Position numbers and translations under genes: made by a program. DNA of 64,000 nt from Canna indica (Eukaryota > Streptophyta > Magnoliopsida > Zingiberales > Cannaceae). The DNA lies in assembly GCA_034359265.1 (NCBI GenBank), contig CP136892.1, forward strand, positions 87,164,001 to 87,228,000, in the 5' to 3' direction. Below, piece by piece: positions 14,166 to 25,579 of the stretch. Numbering within the stretch: position 1 is the stretch's first letter; each line of letters opens with the position of its first letter. A model generated the notes under the pieces. It ran no database searches, was not told the origin of the DNA, and saw only the letters and a list, made by a program, of their open reading frames with translations.

Positions 14166-14299
14166 TGTGCTGCTGAGGGCAGCGATATAAAGAGACTGAA
14201 GACAAAGCAAAGTCGCAATACGAGCCGAGTCAGCTGAGAAAATTATCACTGGTGAGGTTGTCACTCACGGGAGCGCTGTTGGACGTGGGACCCCGGAGC

Positions 14300-15046
14300 A
14301 TGTTTGTGCTAGCCACATCACCGGTATAATTCCCATGGTCGTTTCGGCCGTAACCGAGTGTCCGGGCGCGGTAAACACATTATTAGAAGGTGTGCGACAA
14401 TGCTTTCGCCTTCCAGGAATTGTTTCTGATTAACGTGTTTCTAAAACCAAAATCATTATTTCGAAGCGTTAAACACACAGCAGGACTAATTAATTGTTTT
14501 CTTATTTCTGATACCCTCCGTAATCGGAATACTGAAAAGAAGTATTCTCTGTTCCGCTTTTAAAAATTAGCTCCCATAAATTAAAGCATTTTTAAAATGC
14601 ATTTTGTGAACAGTCTTTCTCTTTAAAATTATTTAGTTTTTAAAGACACTTTTGAAAATACACTCCTAAACAGAAGCTTTGACTTTCTTTAGGAAAAATA
14701 AAATTGTATTCACTTCATACTGTTTAAAATGTTTCCTATTTTTGTCTTTGTCTCACTAAGGTTCAAATTAATGAAGTTGTTACATTGTCATTAATTGTGT
14801 AAGCTTCTTCAAACCCAACTTCATATAATTAGTGATTTCAAAACCATCCTTATATATATATGTGGGACATATTTCCATCAATGGTAGTCGAATAATCTAC
14901 AACATGCAAGTATATTTTATTTTGTTAATAAATAAAAGTCATGTTTTGTTATATTTTCATAATGTATAATATCTAATTTTCCTCGTTTTTATTTTGTTAA
15001 TAAATATCGATTCTTTTATAACAAGTGTAGCGCATGTTTTAAAAAA
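14300..15046. other. Intergenic AT-rich spacer
   Basis: Upstream of DEK1. No coding sequence or element with clear ends seen. Confidence 0.5.
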
Positions 15047-15263
15047 GAATAAATTACACTGACATATTCTGATATTTAGTGAAATTATACTGATCTTTCA
15101 TTTATTTATAATTTTATCTCGTAATCCCTTTGAATTTTGTAAAAGATTACACAAGTCTTTCCTACTAACGAAAAAAAATTACACAAATCTCCCCTACAAA
15201 AATTACACTAGGAGAGATGAATGTCATCTGGATAAATAGAGAGAATGTTAGTGTAATTTATCC
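15047..15263. mobile_element. 217-bp Mutator-like MITE
   Basis: Terminal inverted repeats GAATAAATTACACTGACAT (left) and its inverse GGATAAATTACACTAACAT (right) match at 17 of 19 bases. A 9-bp direct repeat TTTAAAAAA flanks it at 15038-15046 and 15264-15272, the size typical of Mutator-like elements. No coding capacity. Confidence 0.75.
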
Positions 15264-15523
15264 TTTAAAAAATACATACAATTTAGGATGTCTTGTTTTT
15301 GCCATTTTGTTTTGATAATAATTAATATTGATTTTTTTTTCTAAAGCATAACCCATAATATTACATGTTAAAAAAAAACATTAGAGAAAACAATCTAAGG
15401 CAGAACTCCATACTGCACATGCATGGCTTCCAACTTTATGAATTAAGAAAAAACACATTTCATCCGCAATAAATGTTCTATCTTATGTCTTTTTTAATTT
15501 GTGTCTTTAAGATGCATGTTACA

Positions 15524-16108
15524 TGGGGATTTTCGTGGGTCAGGTCGGGGTCGGATTTAGAGAAAAAATCAGCTCGATCCAAATAAAAATAATCGGGTCG
15601 GGTCGGGTCGGGTTTGAAAGTAAAAAATTTTGAACCCGACCCGCCCAAAATCGGATCGGATCGGGTCGGGTAGTCACGTTACCCGTTAAAAAAATAAAAT
15701 ATATTTTTTTTTCAAAAAATTTTGACTTCACGCGCTAGACGCGCGTTTGGCGCGTGAAGCAGCACGTCTTCCCAACGCGTGACACGAAGCAGCGTCCCAC
15801 GTGGGACGCTGCTTGTTGGGAAGACATGGTCGCATCTCGTTGGAAGACGCGGCCACACGGGTCGCAGCGCCTCGGGAAGACGTGGGCGGACGCAACCAGC
15901 GTCTTCCCGAACGTTTATATATATATATAATATAATAAATCGGATAATCGGGTCAGGTCTCGGGTAATCGGGTTCCGAATCTTAAAACCCGAGATCCGAC
16001 CCGATTAGAGTCGGGTTTGAAAAAATTGAACTCGGCCCAGCCCGATTGGTTCGGGTCGAGTCGATTTTTCGGGTTCATTGGGTCGAATCCGACCCATGAA
16101 CAACCCTA
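15524..16108. mobile_element. Non-autonomous hAT-like element 1 (585 bp)
   Basis: Flanked by the 8-bp duplication ATGTTACA at 15516-15523 and 16109-16116. The right end read inward is TAGGGTTGTTCATGGGTC and the left end TGGGGATTTTCGTGGGTC, a diverged inverted repeat. Just inside both ends are runs of GGGTCGGGTCGGGTTT and its inverse; the centre is GC-rich with repeated GGGAAGACG motifs. No transposase coding. Confidence 0.8.
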
Positions 16109-16116
16109 ATGTTACA

Positions 16117-16939
16117 CATGCATTTGACATTAATATAAGCGTATGAATAAATAATTCGATATTCTTTTATTTGACTCCTAAAAATTGTGCATGATATCCC
16201 TCATCTTCTACATTTTGAATTTTTTACTAAAAAGATAAGCTAGAAAGTATTCTTCAACAAATACTGTCAAAATAGTCGTGAACAACTAGTAAATTTTGAA
16301 GGTGTTTAATTCCTCACATATGTAAATGATGCGAAAAATATTTGCATGTAAAAATAAATACCCGTAAATAAGAGTTATAACATAAAATTTGATTGTTTAC
16401 AAGTAGATTTGTAACTTCTATGATTTGTAGGGATTTAATTGATTGCAAATAATAAAAAGAGAGACTGTTGTGGTGGGCGAGAAAAATATTATTACAAGCT
16501 AGAGGCCGAAAGAGATTTGCAAGTGAGATTGAGACTTTCGACAGTGAGACAAAGAGAGATATTATTGTGAGCAAAATGAGTCTATCATACGAGTCACAAG
16601 TGAGAGGATGTTGTCGTGAGAGTCATGAACGAGAGATGAGACTGTCATGAGCGATAAAAAAAGAGAAAGTCTCATCATTTTGTGATGCAATTGCAATTAA
16701 TCTATAACAGTTTAATACCGTAAATATTTTAATTGTAACTAATTAAATAATTTATTTGATCAAATATTATAAATAAGTATGACTTTTTTTCTTTTAAATT
16801 TGCAGTCATTCATTCAACTTAAAAATGATAAGGGGTTAAAGAGTAATTTCGTGCTTCCACGTGACACCCTCAATTGTCATGGAATGTGAAATATATTTGC
16901 ATCCAAGTAAAATCAAATAGAGAGAAAAATATCAAGAAG

Positions 16940-16992
<53 letters not shown>

Positions 16993-17335
16993 GTTACGTG
17001 GCACTTGTATAGTGCAAGAATAAGTGCTTTATTTAGATATGTCACCCCTATTCGATTAATTGGGTATCACGTTTGACTGATTTTAATCGTCATCCCTAAG
17101 ATTGAATGGGAGAGTGAAGAGGGCCCACAATATATTCTCTCTCACGCGAGTCAAAGTCTTCCTTTGCTGCGCCTGCGTATCCGAAAGCAAATGCTTTCCT
17201 TGCAGTGGGACCCCCAACCCAAGGTGGAATACGTAGAATAGAAACAAAAGCCCCTAATTGATTAGTGACTTCATTGACTCCATCGAACACGGATTCTTCT
17301 GAGGCTGCGGCTACAATTCTACAAAGCCAATCCTC
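16117..17335. repeat. Segmental duplication, copy A
   Basis: About 1.2 kb closely matching 56303-57490, from ACACATGCATTTGACATT through the TTCTTCTGAGGCTGCGGC block up to CAAAGCCAATCCT. It differs by indels, including a longer TA microsatellite and short indels near 17190-17230. The copy leads into the old RLP pseudogene at 17.6 kb. No gene of its own is evident. Confidence 0.85.
16941..16988. repeat. (TA)n microsatellite
   Basis: Over 20 TA units, expanded relative to the duplicate segment at 57119-57130, which has only a few. Confidence 0.95.
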
Positions 17336-17572
17336 AAGAAGTCACCTCGAAATTATCCAAGCATATATCAAGAGCTCCATCAAAGCCAAAATATGTTATC
17401 TCCGGTCTCTTTAAGGTAGATATGCACATAAGATGTTTGTGATATTGCCCATAATTACTCGCCCATCCTCGTCGTCGTCTTCATCACATACAGTACTTGT
17501 ACGTACGTATATAGCAGACTTCGATGGAGAGGTAGTGGACATCCCATCTCTCTACCTCAGCGGACGGATGCA

Positions 17573-19855
17573 ATGATGATGGCTTGTAATAAATCAACAA
17601 AGCATCGATTCACGGAAGGCCATGGCCGACGGGAGAAATTAACGCACACTGCTTGCCACTGCACTCCATGCTCTCACGGAAGGCTCGTGCTCGCGGACCT
17701 CTTTTGCTTCACGACCGTAACAACGCCGACGACGGCGAAGGGGTGCGTGGATCGCCCTCCTCGCATTCAAAGCTGGCATCCTGCAGGATCCTTCCCACCG
17801 TGCATGCTTGTACACGAGTGCTGCCAATGGAGCGGCGTGGTGTGCGACAACACAACCACTTATTATGACAGTGAGGCGGCTATCAGCCTATCAGGCTGCG
17901 GCCTTAGTGCGTACGTGGCACCCCTTCTCTCTCCATTGTCAACCTTACTTCTTTGATGACTGTTGTTCTCAGTGGTAACCCCTTCAACTCAACCTTATAC
18001 CGAGTTGGCAATTGCAGAGCCTCTCGTATCTTTATCTTAGTGGTTGTGGATTTCATGGCAAATTAAGTACCTGCAGGGATTGGGAATTTAACTACTCTAA
18101 CTCAGCTTGATCTCAGTGGAAACTTGCTCACTGATCCTATATCTACTGAGATTTGGAATTTAACTAGTCTAGCATTTTTTTTTTAAAAAGAAAGGGAACC
18201 TTGTATTTATCCGGAGATTTGAGAAATACAAAGACAGATACAGGAGAAAATTTAAAAGAAATATTGAACAGAGAAGATTAGACCAAACAGAAGCAAGCAA
18301 ATTCTAACCAACTAAGAAAGGGAATAACATAATCAAGAAGCCAATTCGAGCATAATAGCGCAGTCCAGGACGACCTCAGAAAGATGACGTGAATGAGATT
18401 CAAAGCACCGCAAGTTACGCTCGGTCCACACCTTCCACCTCCAAATCATTAGCGCCTTGTACTTTAGCCGATTATCCCTGCGCGAATCCTGACTACGGCA
18501 CTCCCAAGGCTGGAAGGAGAGGGAGAAGGGGTTCATCGAAGCGTAAGCCAACAACCTATCCCAACCATTCCTCGTGAATGAACAGTGAAGGAAGAGATGA
18601 TCATGAGTCTCCACCTCGAAGGAGCAAAGAGGACGATAAGGCTCCATCTGAAAGCCATGCCGCAATAATCTGTCCTTGGTGTGCAGTTTCTTCCTCAGAG
18701 CTAACCAGTCGAATATGGATATGTTCCTTGGGCATAATGATTGTGAACGATGCCGATGGATCCTCAATGCCTCGGAAATTTAGAATGCGATACACTGAAC
18801 TAGTAGAGAATATCTTAGAGGCCGACCATTTCCATAATACTCTGTCCTCACCATAGCACTGGAGAACACTCTGGCCGACCAAAGTTCAAAAATTGAATGT
18901 TCCATCCATAAGGCTGCCCAGCCTCGTCAAGTACCTTAAGATCCTTGATAAAAGCGGAAGGATCAACTGCTTGAGAGAATAGCTGCGGATATTTCCTATT
19001 GAGCGACGAGGAGCCAGTCCAATGATCTTGCCAAAAATGCACTTTAGATCCATCCCCAACTAAAAAGGAAGAAGCCATGCTGAAAAGATCTCTATGAGCA
19101 CATATTCCCCATTGCTTGACCTTAGCTTTAATTTGCTTAGAGGCCCTATTTGAAGGTTCCATTTCTTCTTTGCCACCTAATCTACAGGCTCTGGATATAT
19201 GGAACAATTCTTTATCAGGAACACTTTCAGCAACCTTGTCAACGAAGTTACTTTTCCTTTTTCTCTCACGTAATTTTTTTAGTGACAGCATTTCATTCTA
19301 CATCTGCAATTTGAAGCGACTTGTTGTTCTTGATCTATCAAATAAACAATCAACTATCAGGAGAAATCCCTCAGTACTGTTATCAGCATGTAACAAAGTT
19401 TTACTTATTAATCTAGGAAACAATAATCTCCAGGGAAATATTCCAAGTTCCATTGGAAACTTGGAAAGGTTAGAATTCTTGCACTTGAACAGCAACAGTC
19501 CCCATGGAGATATTCCATCATCATTGCAGAATTGCAGAATTGCAGAAGGTTAGATATAATAATTAATTATCGACATATTCCATCATCATAGATTAATTAT
19601 TATAAGCTTTGAGTTCATTGAACCACTCGAATCTTTCTTATAATAATTAATCTATCAGGAGTTATATATTCCAACGGGGAATCAACTTCGGACGCTCGAT
19701 GATTCCTCAGCTCCACCTACCAAGATCGAACTCCAATGATAAATACATTGCTTTTGCAGACGAAGTCGACGAAGAAGAGTTTGAGATGCTACTGCTTCAT
19801 ATTGCAATTGCACTGGGATTTTGGATTGGATTGTGGAGTGTTCTTACTATTTTGT
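17573..19855 (+). pseudogene. Diverged RLP pseudogene 0, interrupted by a LINE
   Basis: Remains of an LRR receptor-like protein gene. The 5' part shows the N-terminal cap signature ECCQWSGVVCDN at about 17817-17852 and LRR pieces (GIGNLTTLTQLDLSGN, EIWNLTSL) to about 18175. After the LINE it resumes at 19160 with SISSLPPNLQALDIWNNSLSG, then LRRs (INLGNNNLQGNIPSSIGNLE) and, near 19755-19853, an acidic stretch plus membrane segment IAIALGFWIGLWSVLTIL ending in TAA. Several frameshifts are present and about 220 codons between the two halves are missing compared with the intact RLP at 35.7 kb. It is more diverged than the other copies. Confidence 0.8.
18176..19150 (-). mobile_element. 5'-truncated LINE with reverse-transcriptase zinc-binding (zf-RVT) region
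   Basis: On the minus strand the fragment ends in an A-rich tail (T run at 18176-18184 on plus). It encodes, in shifted frames, the typical C-terminal part of plant LINE ORF2: WGICAHRDLFSMASSF and GDGSKVHFWQDHWTGS, then the zf-RVT cysteine-histidine segment (LRKKLHTKDRLLRHG, HDHLFLHCSF). It sits inside the RLP pseudogene. Frameshifts make it inactive. No target duplication could be identified. Confidence 0.8.
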
Positions 19856-19859
19856 AAAG

Positions 19860-22122
19860 ATTTAGAAACAAATTTTTTATTTTTCTCTAATTATGTATCT
19901 TTAAGGATCGATTGTGTTGCAGTGGGATGAGGTTGGATTTTTTTAATTAAAAATTTTGCAACCTACACTTTAGGCTGTATAGCTTATATAGCTAGAAATT
20001 AACAATATATAATTTATCCTTAAAAATAATTAGATGATTAGTAATAAAATAAAACCTGCTTTTCAATCAAATGGTGGAATGACTAATCATTCTGTCAGAA
20101 AACAGTCTGAACAAAACGATAAATATATCCTCTGGCATTGACTCAAAGAAGACTTTGAATTATTGTATGAGGACCATGCACAGAATACTTTGAATGTTCA
20201 GTACAACTCAACTTTATTTTTCTCTTTTCTATATATTATATATACACTTTAATTGGAAAACTTGGAAAATAAATCGTGTGAACTTGTCATATTCACGGAC
20301 TAGGTCAGATCCAATAATAGAGAACGATGGCCAACTCGTTGATTCATGCATGGTTATGATCCGGTGACCATAAAAAAGAAAAAAAAAAGAATATGGTGAC
20401 CTGGTGGCCTTGTCATTATATAAACGCATGTTCTTGTGGCAGTGGCAATCAATATACGAAGGAATTTGAAACTGGAGATCTGTAAAATGCGAGAAGAACC
20501 TCATCTCAGAGAGGAATACAGGCATAATAATAATTATTTTTTGGCAAAAAAACTTATTTTTTATCGAGAGGGCTGAGAAATACAAGTAGAACGGGGAGAA
20601 AAAAAATTAAAAGAGTACTGTTGGTTGTTGATGCAAATTGGATCCAAATCGAATCCAACAAACCTAATCGGACGAATTAATATGGTCTAAGTTATAGTTG
20701 AACAATCGTATCAAATTCTCACTCTGATTGAACCACGCTAAACCAAGCCTAATTAAAATCAATTCTATTCATTTATGAATTCAGGCCTGTGGCCCAGCTT
20801 GTGTTCATGACCTGATGATAAGGCCTTGCAACCTAATAGGCCCATTCGAGCATGATCTCTTGTATTAATTAAGTTTGTTTGGACTATCGTATGAATGGAG
20901 GAGCCTTTTCTCTTGAAGCTGCCGATTTTGGCAACATGACTGAAACCAATTTCTTGTGGGGCCCTTTCATCTTAGCCGAATCAAATGTCATCTCCTTCGG
21001 GAATGATTCCCGAGTTCATCTGCACGCATCAAAGAAAAATTATAATAACAAGGGACATTGAGATCAAAATTTTGGGGCCTCTGCACGTCTCCTCGGATCA
21101 GCTCATCCCTGCAGTATAATCTCCTCATCAGACAAAATTTTTGGGAGTCAATCTTAGCCAGAGATCGCATCTTATTAGTATTTTCATAGTGAAACGGTTG
21201 CCCTTTCACATGCAGACTACTTCTTCTACACAAATTTCATACTGATATCTCGGCAATCGCCTTACCAGTTACCACCTTCCTTGGCAAATCAAGTGCATGG
21301 AGATCGAGCTTTCTACTCCGCCATGCACCTTAGTCGAAATTTACTTCCGCACCCGAAATCTTTGCTATGTTCATATCCTCTTACATCAAAGATTTCGAGA
21401 TCAGAATGTCAATCGACCTCAGCACTTCACCTATAAATTGACAATTTTTTTGTTTTGAAGATGAGACTTTGGGTACGATTAATACCGTGAGTGGGTGAAC
21501 CATTGCCCATTGTTTGTTTGAGAAAGAGTACAGATTAGGGAAAACACAATAGATTAGAGAGAGACATTAATCAGATGACGAAGCTCAAATCTCTGGGAGA
21601 AGCACCGTGAAGAGTTCAATCACATACAATAGCAAAGCTTGAATACTACTAATTTTTTTAAATTTTTTTATTTGTTTGATAACTATTTCATAAATAATTT
21701 AAATTCGAATAATCGTAACTCGTAACATATATCAATATGGCCCCAATTAAGTACCTCACTTGAAAATGTCTAACTAGCTAATTGCTGATGAAATGAAGGC
21801 AAAACTTTGCTAAGTCTGGCATCCAAATATATATGAAATGGAGAATTACTTAGAACTAATTAAGGCACTATGCTGCCCACATGGTTACTTGCTCTTCTAA
21901 AATAATCTGATATACGGACAATATTAACTCCTCCTACTAAATTATTAAAATAGTATAATGTGCATTCAAGTTCTTTATTTGAATTACATTGAAATATCAT
22001 GGTTTCGCTGTGAAGTGGATTCAATGGATTTATTGGGCCTTAGACCACTGACCACTAACGCAATGCAATATGTGAAAGGTCCAACCAACCGACCAACTAT
22101 ATATTTCATACGCGTTATGGTT
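19860..22122. other. Intergenic spacer
   Basis: AT-rich, no supported gene. Around 20530-20600 there is a short minus-strand LINE-like 3' tail resembling the end of the LINE at 18180 (TGAGAAATACAA on plus). Around 20880-21240 lies a moderately GC-rich stretch without recognisable coding. Confidence 0.5.
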
Positions 22123-22130
22123 ACTTGCTC

Positions 22131-22781
22131 TAGGGTTTGGAGAAAAAATCGGTCTGACCCAACCAACAAATAACTAGGTTGGATTGGGTTGGGTTTAAAG
22201 ATAATTTTTTAAAACCTGACCCAAATCGACCCGCCTGAAATTTGATTGGATTGGGTCGGGTCGCGAGTAATCAGGTACCCATTTAAAAAAAGTTTTAAAA
22301 ATATTTTAATGAGACACGTGTGTCTCAATAGCCGAGAGAAGACGCGGCCAACGACACTAGCCCGTCTTCCCGAGAAGAGGCAGCCATACGTCTTCTTGGG
22401 GAGAAGAATCGGTGCATGCCGCGTCTTCTCAAGGAAAAGACGCGGCCTCGTCGCTTCATGTCGTGAAAACGCTGCCACGTGGGTCGCATATCCTTGTGGA
22501 AACACGGCCACATGGGCCATGTATCCTCGGGAAGATGCGTATCCTCCGGCATCTTCCTGAGCAAGTTTTTATTTTTTAATATATTTTTTATTTAAAAAAT
22601 ACAAATAATTAGGGTAATTAGATCGGATCTCGAGTCATCGAGTTTCAAATATTAAAATTCGGACATGACCTGATTATAATCGGATTTCAATAATTTAAAC
22701 CCGACCCGACCCGGCTCAATTAGTTCAGGTCGGGTCAATTTTTCGGGTTCATTGGGTCGGGTTTGACCCATGAACTATCCT
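22131..22781. mobile_element. Non-autonomous hAT-like element 2 (651 bp)
   Basis: Flanked by ACTTGCTC at 22123-22130 and 22782-22789. It starts TAGGGTTTGG and ends with CCCATGAACTATCCT. Like element 1 it has GGGTCGGGTT blocks near both ends and a central GC-rich part with repeated GAAGACGCGGCC-like motifs, so the two belong to one family. No transposase coding. Confidence 0.75.
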
Positions 22782-22789
22782 ACTTGCTC

Positions 22790-23780
22790 CTCTTCCTGAG
22801 TAGTCTTTCCTCATTCTAGGTCTTATGTACTATTAGTTGAATAGCAATTTGTTGTCCCTTTGGGTTGATACTTGTAATTTCAATCACAGAGAAATAATAT
22901 GATAGAAACACTAAAAATGAATTGTGTGGAAACCACATGTTGATTATTTATAACTTATCAAAGTTTTACAACGTACTTAAATTATTTAGATTTATGTTAT
23001 AATAATCTACATGGTATATATAACTCGTCGGAGCTCCACTTTTCCATGCTCGTCAAATTAGAGATCTTGGCGTTGTCCAGAAACTCCCAATTGACCGTTG
23101 CAATCGATGATACATGGGATCCTCCTTTCCTACTCCAACATATTATATTTGTCTGAATTATGTTAAGTTGGGCCCCGACAATTAATTCAGAAATATTAAT
23201 AGAGTTTGAACATGTGGTTAATATACATAGACCGATAGACATCATCACACACTACGTTGGAGGCCACATGTTTGGAATTTGGAAGTTAGAATTTTCAATG
23301 GCATGGTAGAATATTAATCAACTACTCGCCAAATTAGAAGACTTTGAATTTTAAGTCGCCTAGAAATAATTGTCATGTAATTAAAAACATCAAATCATTT
23401 TGAAATGGTCATCCTTACTGCATTAATTATTCTCTGATAACGATTCACAAATAATAGATTTTGAATTTAATTTAGAGTAATTATTTGAATATATCATGAA
23501 TTTAAACTTTATTTCAAATGTATCTTAAATTTTTATTTCATCAAATTATATTACGAACTATTAAATTTGTATTAATTGCATATCTCCGTCCAAATTTTGT
23601 CATCTACCTTATTAACCGTATGACGTTGTTTACACACGTGGATTAAAAATAATATTATTTTTAAATTTGATTAAAAAATTATACAAAAGCGCGATAATTT
23701 AACGTGAATTAAGATATTTTTTAATTTAAAAACTTATTTTTAATCCACTTCATTAATATTATTTTATCTTATATCTCTAA
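22790..23780. other. Intergenic spacer with dispersed repeats
   Basis: No gene. Contains an RLP-like scrap near 23020-23120 (CGGAGCTCCACTTTTCCA, matching the RLP LRR region), one copy of the GACTTTGAATTTTAAGTCG repeat at about 23330-23470, and one copy of a second repeat family at about 23470-23690. Confidence 0.55.
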
Positions 23781-23781
23781 G

Positions 23782-24259
23782 GTTATGACCGTCGACGCTG
23801 CCGGCTCCCTCGCCGGAGTGCTCTCCATTCTACGCCGTCGGCGACTAAGGAGAGCAGCCCTCGGTCGCTAGCCAACACTACTCCATGTGGCGCAGTGTTT
23901 GGCCTAGCTGGCACCCCTCCTCTTCCCCAACCGGCGAAGAAGAAGCGCCAGTTGCATCCGAGGAGATACTCGATCGTCGTCAACGACCGCAGCAACAAGG
24001 TCGCCATGAGCTCCCCTTCTTCTCTCACCGTCTCCTCGCCCTTGCACAGGGCGGTGAACAAGAGGAAGCACATGGGAAGGAGCCCTGACATGAGAAGCGA
24101 CCTCATGAACCTCAGCTTCGCATCCATGGAAGAGAAAATCTACGACGTCTCAGATGATGACTCGAGGCTGTCCTTCACCTCCTCATCCTCATCGTCGTGC
24201 ACGTTGAGGTCAAGGAGAAGATGGGAGGAATACAAGAATAGAAAAGAGATGAAGCCAAT
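23782..24259 (+). pseudogene. Unidentified exon interrupted by a CACTA element
   Basis: A GC-rich open frame runs from about 23782 (after an acceptor-like CTAAG) through TPPLPQPAKKKRQLHPRRYS, a Ser-rich stretch and RRRWEEYKNRKEMKP. It is cut by the CACTA element at 24260. Removing the element and one AAT duplicate restores the frame, giving KPM then TPLSYLEWIEFKNHIIT and a stop at about 27867. No ATG is present before codon 24006, so this looks like a last exon whose upstream exons are missing or elsewhere. Basic, serine-rich and soluble; I do not recognise the family. Confidence 0.5.
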
Positions 24260-24989
24260 CACTACTAGAAACTTGATCTTCAGCAACGACTATCAGCAAC
24301 GGCCGCTCAAGCCGTTGCTATTTGCAATGGCATTCTTACGGCCGCCCGAGCCGTTGCAGATATCTGTATCTGCAACGGCGTTCTAACAGAAAACCGAGCC
24401 GTTGCGGATTATTTTAATTATCAGCAACGGCTTTCTGACGGAAAGGCGAGCCGTTGCTGATTTTTTAATCTTCAGTAACGACTTGCTAATGGATAAGTGA
24501 GCCGTTGCTGATGATAACTTATCGGCAACGGCGTTCTAACGGGCGAGTGAGCCGTTGCTGATAAGTTTATATAAGGCACGCTCTCGCGCCCGACCCTTCT
24601 TCCTCCCGCTGCTGCCGCCGCCGCTCCTGTCGACGCCTCTCGCCGCTGCTGCCAACGCCGACGCCTCTCGCCGACGCTGCCGCTGCCGCTGCTGCCGGTA
24701 TGTTGATCGGCCGGCCGGCTCTCACTATGTTTCGGCCGGAGAGGTTAAAATCCGACCGAAACCCTATTTCTAGGGTTTCGGCCGGCGGCGATCGACCAAT
24801 GGCCGCCGCCGGACCTTCTACAGTGGCCGGACAGTGTGTCCGACCACTGTACGCCGGCGCCGGAGGGTGGACTCCGGCGTCGGAATTTATATATATATAT
24901 ATATATATATTATTGTTTTGAAATTATTAATTAATTAATTTATAATTGTTAATTAATTGTTTAGATTAATTATTATGGTTTAGATTAAT

Positions 24990-25150
24990 TTCGGACGCGC
25001 GCCGGAATCGTCCACTTCGGACGCGCGCCAAAATCATCCAATTCGGACGCGCGCCGGAATCGTCCAATTCGGACGCGCGCCGGAATCATCCAATTCGGAC
25101 TCGCGCCGAAATCGTCCACTTCGGACGCGCGCCAGAATTGTCCAATTCGG
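24990..25150. repeat. 26-bp tandem repeat inside the CACTA element
   Basis: Six copies of a 26-bp unit beginning TCGGACGCGCGCC, with small substitutions. It lies exactly where the transposase body is missing, directly before the surviving transposase tail. Confidence 0.9.
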
Positions 25151-25159
25151 ACTCTTATA

Positions 25160-25504
25160 TTGGCATCACAAGCCGAACAAGTATATTACGCGAAGTATCC
25201 GACTCGAAATAAAGATATAGTAGATTGGCGTGTAGTCTGTAAGACAAAAGGTAGAGGAAAAATTGATCCGATAGTAGGAGAAAATGATCCTCCTGGTTTC
25301 TATCAAGAAGATGATCTTCCTGCTGTGGATCGTATTATTCCAATACTCGAGGATGCAGACACAACGTCAATTCAATTAGAAGTTGAATATGCTGATGATG
25401 ACGATCATGAAATTGAGGAAGCTGGAGATGAAGAAGATGAAGAAGAGGAAGAAGAGGAAGAAGAAGAAGAATTCGAAGACTATTATTCAGATGATGATGA
25501 ATAA
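25160..25504 (+). pseudogene. TNPD-type transposase, C-terminal remnant
   Basis: About 115 codons starting ASQAEQVYYAKYP and DWRVVCKTK, the pattern of the DUF4216-like end of CACTA transposases, followed by an acidic Asp/Glu-rich tail and a stop. The catalytic core and N-terminal part are absent; the 26-bp repeat array takes their place. Confidence 0.75.
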
Positions 25505-25579
25505 TTGTAAAGTATATATTTTATTAAATATATCTCTACTATTTATACAATAATCTGATTATATGTCTATTCGACAGAT

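Noticed and set aside
13443..14264. 273-codon minus-strand open frame upstream of and overlapping the DEK1 start
   Set aside because: Low-complexity, no family resemblance, lies in the DEK1 leader/promoter and runs through a likely leader intron donor.
20880..21240. Short open frames in a GC-richer stretch
   Set aside because: No recognisable domain or splice structure.
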